From NCBI GenBank assembly GCA_947462335.1, contig OX381721.1, positions 39,334,488 to 39,398,487 on the forward strand: DNA of 64,000 nucleotides. Reading direction: 5' to 3'. This document shows positions 43,780 to 55,361 of this stretch, in pieces. Each line of letters begins with the position of its first letter. The first letter of the stretch is position 1. The notes under the pieces were generated by a model that saw only the letters and a program-made list of their open reading frames with translations, ran no database searches and was not told the DNA's origin. The stretch comes from Harmothoe impar. Its lineage: Eukaryota; Annelida; Polychaeta; Phyllodocida; Polynoidae. The position numbers and the translations under genes were made by a program.

Positions 43780-44931
43780 ATGGCAAGAGAACCATTTGAC
43801 ACATTCAACAGCTACTTCAGACTGATCCAAGCATCTGCCTCTGTGTTATTAAATGTTCTGACGATCATATGTGTTGTGAAGTACAGGAGCCTGCGTAATC
43901 CTGCTGGAGTATTAGTGGTTAGCCTGGCCCTAACTGACACCCTCCATGGACTGACTGTCTACACTGGACCTGTGCGAAAACAGGTAAGAAGTATTTGTAC
44001 TAGTAGTCTAGCTGCAGAGACCTTCACAGTGTTGGCACAATTGCTGGTCTTCGTACTCATTGCAATGGAGAGAAGGAATTTACTTTTAGTACATCTTAAT
44101 CAGGCCAAGAAATGGCAGGTGAGAAATGTTGTTTTTATTGTGGTTGGATGTTGGATTGCCTTAGCAACCGTCAATGTAGCATATGCTATTGCCACACCTA
44201 TTGTTCCTACAGAAAATACTTGCACCATAGTAGACACATTTCCCAAATCATACGTCTATCTTAATTCCATCTATGGTGTGCTGTGTACTCTGATAATCAT
44301 CGCATTATATGGCTCTATTGCCAAGATGACACATTCAAGCAGTTTACAAGTGGCGGCCAATGCATCTCAAACAGAGCAGCAGAGACAACAGAGAAAAGCA
44401 GCCCTGAGAATTACCAAGATGATGGCCCTTGTTGTTGGTGTATTCCTTACATTGTACATACCACTGGCAATATCTCACATTTTCATAAAAAAGCATTCCC
44501 CTTTGTGGCAACATATCCTGGACAATGTCACAGTCAATTTGGGGGATGTGAACTTTTGGATAAACCCGGCAATCTATGCTTGGAGAAACAAACAATTCCG
44601 GTCGGCAATCAAGCAACTTTTATCTGGTTGCTGGCAGCACTGTGCAAGACATAATAACAGTGTAGAACCAGTCAATGCACCTACACTGCAAGTGAATATT
44701 CAGACGGTGTCCGCTACTATCAGGCCCTCAACCTACACAGCTACTGTTAGTACTGGAGAACCAAGACCCTCCACCTCTAGCACCCTGGAACCAAGACCCC
44801 CTACATCCAGTACCCTGGAACCAAGACCCCCTACATCCAGTACCCCTCAACCAAGACGGGAGTTCACTGTTGGTTTACTGGATCTGCCAATGTCTACATC
44901 ACACTCCTTACTTCCCGTGATAGAAATGTGA
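43780..44931 (+). CDS. Rhodopsin-class orphan GPCR (383 aa, single coding exon)
   Basis: Seven hydrophobic segments with class A landmarks: Asn25 in TM1, LALTD with Asp53 in TM2, Cys73 before TM3 and Cys148 in the second extracellular loop as the disulfide pair, ERR (97-99) in place of DRY, Trp125 in TM4, LYIP with Pro228 in TM6, and NPAIY (262-266) in TM7 followed by a helix-8 stretch RNKQF. The proline usual in TM5 is not evident. The tail holds three to four 10-residue repeats of the EPRPPTSSTL type from a 30-bp minisatellite (about 44757-44850). There is no coding intron. A good splice acceptor (TTTTTGTATTTACAG) ends at 43720, so a 5' UTR intron is likely and the retrotransposon may sit in it. 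The ligand is unknown. Confidence 0.88.
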   Translation: MAREPFDTFNSYFRLIQASASVLLNVLTIICVVKYRSLRNPAGVLVVSLALTDTLHGLTVYTGPVRKQVRSICTSSLAAETFTVLAQLLVFVLIAMERRNLLLVHLNQAKKWQVRNVVFIVVGCWIALATVNVAYAIATPIVPTENTCTIVDTFPKSYVYLNSIYGVLCTLIIIALYGSIAKMTHSSSLQVAANASQTEQQRQQRKAALRITKMMALVVGVFLTLYIPLAISHIFIKKHSPLWQHILDNVTVNLGDVNFWINPAIYAWRNKQFRSAIKQLLSGCWQHCARHNNSVEPVNAPTLQVNIQTVSATIRPSTYTATVSTGEPRPSTSSTLEPRPPTSSTLEPRPPTSSTPQPRREFTVGLLDLPMSTSHSLLPVIEM

Positions 44932-44989
44932 CTGATTTGTAACCTGCTTGAATGGAAGAGGCATCTTGGGGGTGCAGAGGGGTCCCCCC

Positions 44990-45190
44990 CTCAGGTCACA
45001 AAGTCGCCTCTTTTAATGGCTACAGGTCGCAAAGTCGCATTTTTTGCAAAAATATCCAGGTCGCAAGTCACTTTTTTATTATACATCAGTATGGCGATTT
45101 GAAAACAGCAGGTCGCAGGTCACAAAAATTAATGGTCCAGGTCGAAAAGTCGCCTGGAAAATGGCCCAGGTCGCCAGGTCGCCTTTTACC
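44990..45190. repeat. Cluster of paired AGGTC[AG] / AAGTC[AG] half-sites
   Basis: Six pairs spaced by 1-2 nt occur near 44993, 45024, 45058, 45110, 45140 and 45168, for example AGGTCGCAGGTCA. They resemble direct repeats of nuclear-receptor half-sites, but could equally be a short decayed tandem repeat. They lie 3' of the GPCR. Confidence 0.55.
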
Positions 45191-45199
45191 CCTCTGGAG

Positions 45200-48100
45200 C
45201 CACCATCTTTTGCTTCATGTAGAAGCACCTACATAATGACATGTGCACTTCAGGAGTTAGATCCAAATACTAGATAAAGAGCGAAATGCTCTTCTAAGTG
45301 TGATTGCACTAATCTATCATCTGTCTCATTTATACTACTTCCAAAGGAGGTAACAAACTATGTAAAAATGCACGCAAAGTACATGGACACCACGGGAGGT
45401 TTACAATTTACAAATGTCAAGGCACACAGTTCAGTTCGTAGTGGTTTTACCATCCTCCTCTTATATTGTTCCTTTTGTGTAGAGCTATAAAGGGTATATT
45501 TCTACCTATCTGTTCCTTTGAATTTATTCTGAATCCCCAAATACATGTGTAAGGCAGCTATCACAAACTAAGGTCGAAATTGAATCAAAAGACTGTTTAA
45601 TATGATGGAGCCCAAGTGATCTGTTGTCTCACCCGCCAATCACCCCTGAGTTCACATGCCACAAATCGGCACAGAAGTGTATAGAGCGTATTTGACCGAA
45701 CATACCCTTAGTATACAGATGCAGGTAATATTGTCATTTTTCTAGGACACTAAGTTAGAGCAAGCAGTCGAGCATGCTGGTCAGTTGAAGCCTGTGGATA
45801 GATGTCTCACTAAGTACATGTAGATAACAGGTGTATGTTCTCTGTATGTATCACATTGCAGCCATGTCTGTGGATGTCTAAAACTTTCCAGACTACCCTT
45901 TGACAGCGTTCCATGATGGGGAAAAACAAGTGCTGCATTCATGGACCAAGCCGGCCGGACAGGGTTGAAAAGGTCACTTTCAACCGATGAAAGGTATACT
46001 GCTGTGCACCTGAGAAATTTTGTTTTCGTTTTGAAATGAGCTCCTTCCGAGACATTCAGAACATTGGAGCATTCATTAGTTAAAGAACTCAGATTGGTTG
46101 GTTCAAGAAATCTCACAATTTTTTAGTTGGATTTTTCACTGATATTCATCTACATTAATTTTCTGAGAGTTTTTGAGTATAGAATCTGATTCCAGTTGTG
46201 GTTATTTTTCAAGTTTCTTTTAAAAATTCTGACTTTTCGAGGACAGAATGGGAGCCCAACACACCCAAATCCCTGTATAATAAATATATCAATTCCCCCT
46301 ACCCCAATTCAAGAAAGAAAAGGAGCACAAGACTATATATATGTTGTTATGACTGTACAGAATTTTATTCTTAAAACTAGTATCATACCACACAGCTGGC
46401 ATTTATAAAGTTTTTGTACACTTAACTCTCTCTGATTATGTCTGGATGGGTACATATATACCAGACGATCGGATCAAGATTACAGACGATCGGATCCACA
46501 CGCACTGTACATGGCCTTCCAGACCACCACTACGTCTACTTTATAAAACACTATTTCTCTATATCTGAGGGATCACTTTACTTCGGGGGACTTGTTAGCG
46601 TTGAAATCAAATATTTGGGGTATTTTTATTGCTCTTATGAGGGAGCTCATGTTGACTCTCTATGGTAGAATTGGTACAATTTTTAAAGTCAACATTAAGA
46701 GGAATTGGAACTGTACAACAGCAAAAGGACAATGTGAGAAATAAAAGGTATCTGTCATAATATACTATTGATTAAAAAAGCCAATCTATTCTCCAGTAGA
46801 TTGTATTGTATTCATGATCACTACAATACAATCATCGCTACAATTACATTGTTCACATCTAGTATTTCACATACTCAACCCTCGCACATCTAATCAGATT
46901 CAATTATATAAAATCTCATAATTTTATGCCACATTCTACCAGGTTATATATTTCAAAATAGTTGCCACTGTTGATGAGTGGGGCCAACTCTTAAAACAGG
47001 GAGCTGAGGATTTACATTATAATTGGTCGTCAGATCCCAATAGCGAGACACAAGTACACACTATGAAGTATCATCACACAATTCTTAAAAAGTTACCATA
47101 ACCCTGTTTATATATATACAGCTCGCAGCCTTCTAGTCTGATTACTAGTAAACTAATACATGCTTTGTACAAGGGTTCCCACTTATACGTCTCGGTTACC
47201 AATAGTATGGTCATCACACATGTGCACACACACACCCCTGCACACCATCCACTACCATTGACTTCCTAAATCATCAGTGGCATACGAGAAGCTCACGTAA
47301 CCGTGTCGGTAGGTGCTATATTGCACTATGTCTATGTGGTATATATTTGAGCGGAAAAAAACATCCTTGATAAAAAAGTTGATGATGGTTAGATTAAAAA
47401 TTTGAAGTGTTTGGTGCACAGGGATGTGGACACATATCAGGCCTTTCTCACCCCAGCATACATTCAGTAATACCAAATTAAGGGCTGCATGATGCTATAA
47501 GGCTTATTGTTAATTTGTCGTCATGATACAGCGGGCACTGCATTGGTGCATCATGCCTACCCTTTGGTACTGCATCGGTTTGATGCAGCACTGTAAGGTT
47601 ACTCACCAGGGCTGCATTCATGCAGCATGATGACAAAAGGGCATTGAAGCACTATGCAGCCCTCAAAGGGTTGATTAAATCTGATAAGTACATATTAGAG
47701 TTCTCGCGACCTGTGTCACTGATTATATATCGATACGTGATATCTCATGTTTCTTCCGCCCCGAAAACACATCCAGATTGGCCTGGCACAGAATGTCAAC
47801 CCTGCCAACAGAGGTTGTTCAAATCTTTAAATGTTGGGGAAGAATATAATTATTTATCTCAACTTACATTTGGCATGTGTACATCTTCGGCTTCATCTTG
47901 TTGGTTATTCACACCAAACTCCTCGTGGGGAACAAAAAAGTGTACTAAACACTCGTAGTTACGTGTACAACGCCACCAATTTTAACACTGAAAACAGTAC
48001 AAAGTATTCACACTTTCATGTCATTATCTGCCTGCGTAGCTGGATATAACAAGTCTACTAGGCCTCTCTGGTGTTCATCACAAGAACAAAGCGTCAGTCT

Positions 48101-49116
48101 ATCCTTCACAGTGGTTTTATCACTTCATCATAACATACTTCTGTACAAGACACTTACATATTAAAGAAATTAACATAGTCCTTTGATAATTTCACATTCA
48201 CCTGCTATCTACCCTTTAAGGAGTGTGGCTCAATGCGCTATGCCATTTTTTCCTCATGGTGCATTCATGCTGATGTTAAGGAGTTGATACACTCCGAAGG
48301 GTCAGCATGATGCACTCATGTCATAGCACATTAAAGCACTATACAGTCCTTAAACTTTGGAAATAAGGAAAAGATGAGTTGTTGATTGGCCAACTCGGGC
48401 ACCAAATCACAGCACGTCAAGTTGTCGATGCATTCACACATGAAGCACGATGAAGTCAGACACAACAAATTGGCATGGAACCGGACAACGACACCAAGCG
48501 TTCGAGACAGGACTCGCTCCTGGTCTGGTTACGTTATATCAAATAAGACATCATTACCGTGGATCCCCGCATTATATTAAATCATATTCAAGATATGAGT
48601 TCAATTAAATAGTCACATATTGGAGAAACATGGCCATCTAAATTCAGTTTCTCCTATTGGTATGATGGTAGCTGGGATTCAGATCATGACGCGAGCCAGT
48701 ATCGCACGCTGATAGTTCCATAAGTTAAAAGATGCTTACATGGAGGTGTCCAGAATATCATAAATACCACCACACTCCTGTTACTCTATAACACTTAACA
48801 TACATGTCCATCATGAATATTCAAATTAGATATGATCTGAATGAAGTACAACAACGAAGTAGAAGGATTCGGCACATACTCCCGTGATCGGTGTTACTAC
48901 GATGCAGTATGACGATCATTTCTCGCATCATTTACGGAAGGAGGCAAAGAGGCCATTTTGAATATGTATATAGCCGCCCCCATATTAGTTGTGGTAGTAA
49001 CCGTCAATACGCTTTACCGTAAGTGTATATACAAAGTATGGTGAGTCCAGCAGTTATCGATACACCACAGACATTGTCTTCCACCACACCCTGGGCTTGA
49101 TCTATGATAGACTTAT
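45200..49116. other. Intergenic stretch with MITE copies
   Basis: No gene is recognised. Approximate TTAACCC-type MITE copies lie at 47545-47669 and 48226-48360, marked by GCATTCATGC[AT]..ATGATG phrases and CCTNAAAGGGTT ends. The 112-codon open frame at 47620-47958 starts inside one of them and is not conserved. The RHEB 3' UTR must end somewhere in the right part of this stretch. Confidence 0.5.
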
Positions 49117-49209
49117 CTAACCCCTTAAGGGCCACATAGTGCTTTAATGCATTATTCATTTTGCCATGTCATACTGTCTGAATGCACTATGAAGCCGTTA
49201 AAGGGTTAA
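49117..49209. repeat. TTAACCC-type MITE, short palindromic copy
   Basis: TAACCCCTTAAGGGCCACAT at the left pairs with the inverted right end ATGAAGCCGTTAAAGGGTTAA over most of its length. The interior repeats ATAGTGCTTTAATGCAT in inverted form. Confidence 0.7.
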
Positions 49210-49772
49210 TTGCTGCATAAACTTTCAGTTTTGCACCAACATTTTAATATTCCATAAAAGTTGGGTTCTCGCTTTACAAAATATGTGGGAATTAATTTTT
49301 TTTGTATTTACAGGTCGCTCAGTCCCCCTGATAACATTTAGGGAATACGTCTGGGGCTGATGCTCCCTTTTGCCTAATACTGTATGCATTATAGAGGAGT
49401 CTCTTGAAGAAATACACACATATATGTATACTCGAATGTGACTGTAATGATGAAAACCAGCCTTAGTGACAATAACAATGAGACCGGTTTTCTCTAAACT
49501 TATTAATATGTCACAAATGATTCAGTATTCACAGTCTGGGGCAGTCTTGTTGGCACTCTCAGAATATGTCAGGGGTTTAGAATTTGATTGGCAGATATTA
49601 TATAACAGTTATATATATATATGTATATTTATATACCGGTTTCTATATAGACAGCCTCTTGCGACATGGCGCGACGGTTGTGCCACCGTCTTATGATGTC
49701 ACATGGGTGCATGTTGCCTGGAGATCGTGTCGTTAGGTCGTAATATTGACGATTTAAGGTCCATTACATTTC

Positions 49773-52700
49773 TCATTGTAGAACACAACCGCTTTTCTCT
49801 GGAATGTTGCCCTCCGCCTTTTCTATCTCCTCAATAATGGCTTTGAAGATATCAGCTACTTTCTGGTTCTCCTTAGCTGAAGCTTCTAGGAAGACGCCCT
49901 TCCATTGGTCGGCCAAGTGCTTACCCTCCTCCGTACTCACAACCCTGAGGACATCAAATACATTACATGATAAAACATCAATTGAAGCAGAAATGGTTTA
50001 AATGTTTAACTTTATGGGACGCATAATACAGTGCTGCTTTCCTACATCTTACCAACCCTTGGGGGTGTATTGCCCCTGTAGGGTCAGCATGCTGCTTGAA
50101 ATACATTCATGCATCGTCATGATATAGGGCTACTAATTACAGCACTTTTCGGCCCTCAAATGGTTAATGTATAGAACAATAAAGTCAGCATTATCACCAA
50201 ATTTCACAAGACAATGTGCTCAATATTATACTTTGATATGCACATTTTCGCATTAAGTGCAAAGTTACTGTGTTCGAGTTTATATTTTAGATGTCTGGGT
50301 TAACCCTTGAAGGGTAGCATAGTGCTTTTATACTTTTATACTCTTTCGTCGTCACAAGGCAATAATGCATGCAGCACTGGCGAATAATACGCTACGTTAA
50401 CATTGATCCACCATGCTGACTTTACAGGGTTGATGCCACCCTGAAAAGTCGCCATGATACACCGACTCAGTGCCTGGGAGCTATCCGTCTGTACTGCATT
50501 GGGGCATCATGACAAATGAACATGAAATCTTGAGGCACCATGCTGTCCTTTATGGGTTAAAATATACAAAAGAAGTGCTGCATCCTTACCTTTCTATTCT
50601 TAAATCCGTTTTGTTTCCAACAAGTACGAGTGGCAAACTGAAACATAACATGTAAACCAGCCATACAGTTTATGTCCAATCTAAAACAACAACTACTTTG
50701 TGATGAATCGTAAACGGTTTTGTTATAAAAAGTCAGGAATTAGCCCCCCCCCCCCCATACATACACATCTATTTGTTTGTTTTAATGGACACAGGCTATC
50801 CATGTATATATACCATACAAATTACCGTGTCATTATGACATAGCTTTAGGAAATTATAAAACCGCAAATGTTTCGTTTACATATTATTTTGAGAAACTCA
50901 AAACAGTATCCACCATCATATTAAACGTTCCCATTTCTAGTTCGGTCCAAAGATTGATTCAACTTATGGATGCCATAGGTAGAAAAAACATCATCGGTAA
51001 AGCAGATAAATATATTTCTTTAAATCTTGAACTTTTCACATGCGAACTAGCATCGATGCACATAATCTAGTACATTCATGTATATTAGGGACTGCCGCAG
51101 CGAAAATGACTATTGACTCACTTCTTTTCTAACATCAAGAATATAATGGATACCGTTTATGTAGGTGGTGAGGTGGAAAAAACTCTTCTATACATTCATA
51201 CACGTTAAAAAAATATACAGGTAAAGTGGGGAAGCGTGCAAGGCCATTAATATAAAAAAGGCCACACCAAATAAAACTAGTGTGCGCGATTTAGATATTT
51301 TTTCTTTGTTTTTATGTTTTCTGGGACTTATATTGCAATATGTTGTGATCGTGTTGCGTGCTACCATAATATGATTGTTATTAATAGTTGTTCTTCATTT
51401 CATACTTTAATATAGATACCATACTTACTGAGATTTGCCGGACATATCTAATATCTTCTCGTGAATGATTTTGACTACGTCCAAGCTGAGAAGGAAGAAA
51501 GTGACAAACTCAAGATGAACCTAATGCAAAATCAAAGAGTATGGGCAGCGACATACAAGTAAAGGAAGTGTAAGAATGGCATGCATGAAGAAAGGAATGA
51601 GGATGTCTTGCTTTTTAAGTGCATGAGAAATAAGACACTAACAGTGCTGTCCCCGGGCAGGTTATTATAAGGTCAAGGGGCTGACACACGGCCTGAGGAG
51701 GAGAGGGGCGGCCTGCCGAGGGGCGGCCTGCCGAGGGGAGGGGCGGCCTGCCGAGGGGCCTCTAAAGGGCCTCCTGCTACAAAAGTGGTCTGCTACAGGG
51801 GTAGCCGGCTACATGGGCGGCCTGCCGAGGGATATTCTCAGGACGGACCAGTGTACATAAACAGAGAATATTAAAGGTGCTAATACTGACATCACATACA
51901 GACCATGCCAGGACGTACAGTGTGAATTCACACCTCCTCTCACACCCTCCTCACACTATTACCTTCACACCTCACACATCTGTGGTAAATGCGACCACGG
52001 TAAGGCTAAAGTAATATTTCTTTTATTAGGGTATAATTCAACCCCCACTACCCGAATTTTAGTTTTGCTCTCTTATAGTAAATTTAGATAGCTTTCAGTA
52101 ACACAACCTGATATGAAAGAGGAAAGTTTTATTCTCCCACGTCCACGATTATTATCTGATAATTTGGAAAATATATTTCAACCAAAATGAGAAACCTGTA
52201 GAAGTAATGCAATGATGTGTACTGAAGGTGGTAATATTGAGAGATCAGTTGGGAGGCAGATGAGGCGAGCGTTGAACCGTTACTCACTTCAACTTGCCGG
52301 TCAAGTCAAGGAGTTTATCGTGTACCACCTGGACAACTTCAAAACTGGGGATGCACCCAACAAGATAACATTAGTTCATGTCTACATAGTTCACAAATAA
52401 CATCTTTATTTTACTTCAACTTCAGTATCATAAGCAATACATGTTTTAATTATTTTTCCGCCACATTATCATATATTATTATCTATTATTCAAATATAAT
52501 CACATTAGACTGTTTCGTACCTTTTCATATAAATTTAACTTACCAGATTGATCGTAATACATGTATATAAAAATCCCAACTTGCTTCTAATTGCTTTTTC
52601 CAAATGTTCTCACTTCTAGAATGTGTCCCTCTAAAATCTCAACAATTATTAATTCTAACTCTTTGGTCCGCATTAATGCAGCCCTGGCGAGTTACTCGCC

Positions 52701-55047
52701 AATGTCACATATAACTAATGCATCATGCCGCCCATACAGGTCAGAACCAATACTGATGTGTCAGCATTATGCATGAATGCAGCACCGGCGAGATACTCCC
52801 CAGGACCACATTCATACATCATGAGCACAAAGAGAATGGCACACTAACGCCCTATTATGCCCTATTTAGCGGGTTAAACCTACCTTTTGGCGGAGGTGAC
52901 AGAGTAGACGAGCACGTAGCCGTCTATGTTCATGGAGTAGGACTGCGGTACGAGCGAGTACTCGTCCTGCCCAGCCGTGTCCACCAACTCCAGCTGGTAC
53001 TCCTGGCCGCGGATCTTTAATGACTTGCTGAATGCTGAAATATAATATTAACATGATGCATTAAAATGTAGCAATGTAATTTGGGGAGAGCAAATGAAAA
53101 ATCTCTTGAAGCGATGCAAATTACTAGCCTACTAAACTTCGGTACAGTACATCCCATGGGGAGAGGACAGCAAAAATATGACGTTTTTTTTTGTGTGTTT
53201 TGCTTTGTATTTTGAAAGCTTGTTTTATCCTGGAACGAGTTGTCACTCTGAGGCCTGCTACATGAGTACATCCCAATCCTTTGGGAGTGCATCAACCACG
53301 TAGGAAAGGTGAATAGTCAATAGTCCTCCAGCGCTACATTTATGCATCATGACAAAAGGGTACACTGCAATAAATCATTATGCGGCCCTTAGAGGGTTAA
53401 CAAAAGAAGATAATATGAATTAACTTACTGTTTTCAATTGTCGGATCGTAGGCATCAACAAACTGGTTTTCCACGAACTGAATGGTTATAGAGGACTTTC
53501 CTGGAAAGAGAATCAAGTAATTGATCAGTTAACAAACAGAGCCATATTAATCAAACATAGAGCAGCACAGGGTAGCCTATGCCCATCTGACATGATCTGT
53601 CACTAATCTATGACTACCGGTATGAGTTGTGCAAATGTTGTTTGCAATGCCTTTTAATAGGTGGATGTCCCCGCCCCCGACTCTTATCTTGCCACCCCCC
53701 TCCCCCCTTACCGGCAACTATAAAGATTTTTGTTTCGAGAAATGCCCCCCCCCCGAAAATCTCATACAGGGGTAGAATAGTCAATCAGTAAGACAAAAAG
53801 AGAAATCACTAGAAGATTAGGGACAAAATCTGCAATTAGTAATTACACCTAGATAGCAGGTGTTCCTTAATTAATTTCCCTAGTGTCATAGTCTAGACCG
53901 GGTCAGTCAATTTCAATTTAGGATATGGTGATCCTTTTTTTTTCCAACTTGGAAAAGTGGCCAACGATTGAATGAAGACTTCTAATCTTCATGTCATGAT
54001 CATCTAAATTTGATAGAGATGATACATTATGGATAGGGTTAAACGTTGCTACGTCTTGCCAGATGATGCACCTAATAGACCAGACCTGAAAGATTACAGT
54101 AGTCTTACTCTCATTTTGAATGAAGATTGAGCGTGTGAGTGGCCTCACAGATGACTCAGGGTAAGCTGGAGCCGGAGCTTATCATCTACTTAGATATAGT
54201 ACTCCCTTATAATAATTCATTGGTCAATTCTGGCATCAGAAATGAATTCCTTGTTAAAAAGTACCCTCAAGTCATGTGTCAGACATGTATGTTATTCCAT
54301 TTCAGGCCAGTAGGTGGGTGTGGGTGAGCAGGTGGGTGTGGGAGAGCAGGTGGATGTGGGTGTGCAGGTGGGTGTGGGCGACAGTTGCAGGCTGCGGGCA
54401 TGTACCGCCTTTGTCCCTATCAAAAAGTGAATCGATCGGACGATAAACAGCAGAGATACGGGTGGTACAAATTTGTCTGCACACGTTGACGTTTAGCACA
54501 GTACAAGAAGTACCAGTAGCGCCACTCTTTGACGTGGTGGCATCCGCTAGCCTCGCTTCCACCTCTCCTGGTTCATTTAAATTGAATTTAAATTAAAGAA
54601 CCTAGATGTTTTTTTATTGTGTGTTTGAGGGTATTTCGAGTGTAGAAGATGGCATTTCTGCGTGTGAAGAGAGAAATATGGGACAGATTGGCAAAAGTTG
54701 TCATTTCTATCTTTGCTTTAAAACTGGAGCCTATGTACCTTTCATTTAGAGGGTAGCAATTTAAGAGTACTTAAGAGTTTAAGGAAAAGAGAGAAATCAC
54801 TACCTAAAGATCGCAGGCGAATTACAGCAAGAAGGAAAGACATTTCAATTTTTTTTTTACTGACGGAGACAATGAGTCATCAGAGTAAGTTCCATTCAAC
54901 AACAACATTTGAATACACAAACCAACAACCAATAGCCTGAATAGGTACGCGTGGTTCAATGTTTAGTTCGTCATGTTCTCATCCAAAACAACACTCACCG
55001 ACGCTTCGGAAGCCCATAATAGCGATTTTTCTTTGCTTTGGCGGCAT
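49773..55047 (-). CDS. RHEB: RHEB small GTPase (6 coding exons, 182 aa)
   Basis: Ras-family GTPase that activates mTORC1 on lysosomal membranes. Coding exons on the minus strand are 54999-55047, 53429-53500, 52884-53034, then 52288-52344 or 51429-51485, then 50590-50637 and 49773-49944. All introns are GT-AG and the total is 549 nt with either fourth exon. Motifs: P-loop GFRSVGKS (12-19) with the RHEB-specific Arg at the Ras Gly12 position, effector YDPTIENTF, switch II DTAGQDEY, NKTD, and SAK. The C-terminal CaaX box CVLQ predicts farnesylation. Length matches vertebrate RHEB (184). It is divergent from SEM1 across a short shared promoter. Confidence 0.96.
50057..50163. repeat. TTAACCC-type MITE copy in the last RHEB intron
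   Basis: Approximate copy with CAGCATGCTGC, ACATTCATGCATCGTCATGAT and a CCCTCAAATGGTTAA end. Confidence 0.45.
50300..50560. repeat. TTAACCC-type MITE, 261 bp, TTAA at both ends
   Basis: Left TTAACCCTTGAAGGGTAGCA pairs with the inverted right end (reverse complement TTAACCCATAAAGGACAGCA). Its right end is 29 nt from the donor of RHEB exon 5. It is the best-defined member for family boundaries and piggyBac-like TTAA targets. Confidence 0.75.
51429..51485 (-). other. RHEB: RHEB alternative exon 4b
   Basis: 57 nt bounded by CTTCTCAG and GTAAGTAT. With the flanking exon bases it encodes SLDVVKIIHEKILDMSGKS, in the same phase as 4a. It aligns without gaps to 4a and to the vertebrate SFEVIKVIH... 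segment. Confidence 0.9.
51690..51830. repeat. GC-rich tandem repeat between RHEB exons 4a and 4b
   Basis: Five copies of GGGCGGCCTGCCGAGGG-like units with related GGCCTCCTGCTAC variants. It is strikingly GC-rich in an AT-rich intron and could form strong RNA structure. Confidence 0.8.
52288..52344 (-). other. RHEB: RHEB alternative exon 4a
   Basis: 57 nt bounded by CATCCCCAG and GTGAGTAA. It encodes SFEVVQVVHDKLLDLTGKL, in the same phase as 4b. It is the exon closest to the vertebrate sequence at its first residues. Confidence 0.9.
52665..52877. repeat. TTAACCC-type MITE copy abutting the RHEB exon 3 donor
   Basis: It contains AATGCAGCCCTGGCGAGTTACT and ATGAATGCAGCACCGGCGAG-like phrases, and ends GCGGGTTAA only 6 nt from the splice donor. 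Left boundary approximate. Confidence 0.6.
53320..53400. repeat. TTAACCC-type MITE copy near the RHEB exon 2 donor
   Basis: It contains ACATTTATGCATCATGACAA and ends CCCTTAGAGGGTTAA, 28 nt from the donor. Confidence 0.6.
54303..54380. repeat. 18-bp minisatellite in RHEB intron 1
   Basis: Four units of GCAGGTGGGTGTGGGTGA type, with small variations. Confidence 0.85.
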
Positions 55048-55361
55048 GACTGAAGTTGGTCACATAGAAATCTCTAAGAATTAAGCTGTGTAAACTCAAT
55101 ATAAAATGAATATTGGGGACAGAAAGTTAAAATAGCGTGTCCCCGATTTCAACCTGCCCAGCCAAACTCCACCGGAAGTGAAGCTGTGGTCGTAAATTGG
55201 CTCTGAAATGTCGTAAAATAGTTTTATTTCTCTCTTTATTTCGACTAAATCTATGAAATTTCACATTAAATTGCAATACCTAAACAATTACTGGGACTAC
55301 TAATTATATTTGCGGTTATTATATCATTATCCACATTCGTCGCAGTCGTAAATCTACAACA
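55048..55361. promoter_or_regulatory. Divergent RHEB-SEM1 promoter
   Basis: Only 314 bp separate the two start codons, which point away from each other. ACCGGAAGTG at 55171-55180 is a consensus ETS/GABPA site, a hallmark of bidirectional housekeeping promoters. There is no obvious TATA box at a fitting distance from either gene, although short AT-rich stretches exist. Confidence 0.8.

Noticed and set aside
47620..47958. 112-codon frame in the GPCR-RHEB interval
   Set aside because: It begins inside a MITE copy and shows no domain.
52769..53020. 83-codon plus-strand frame overlapping RHEB exon 3
   Set aside because: Antisense of a certain exon plus MITE sequence.
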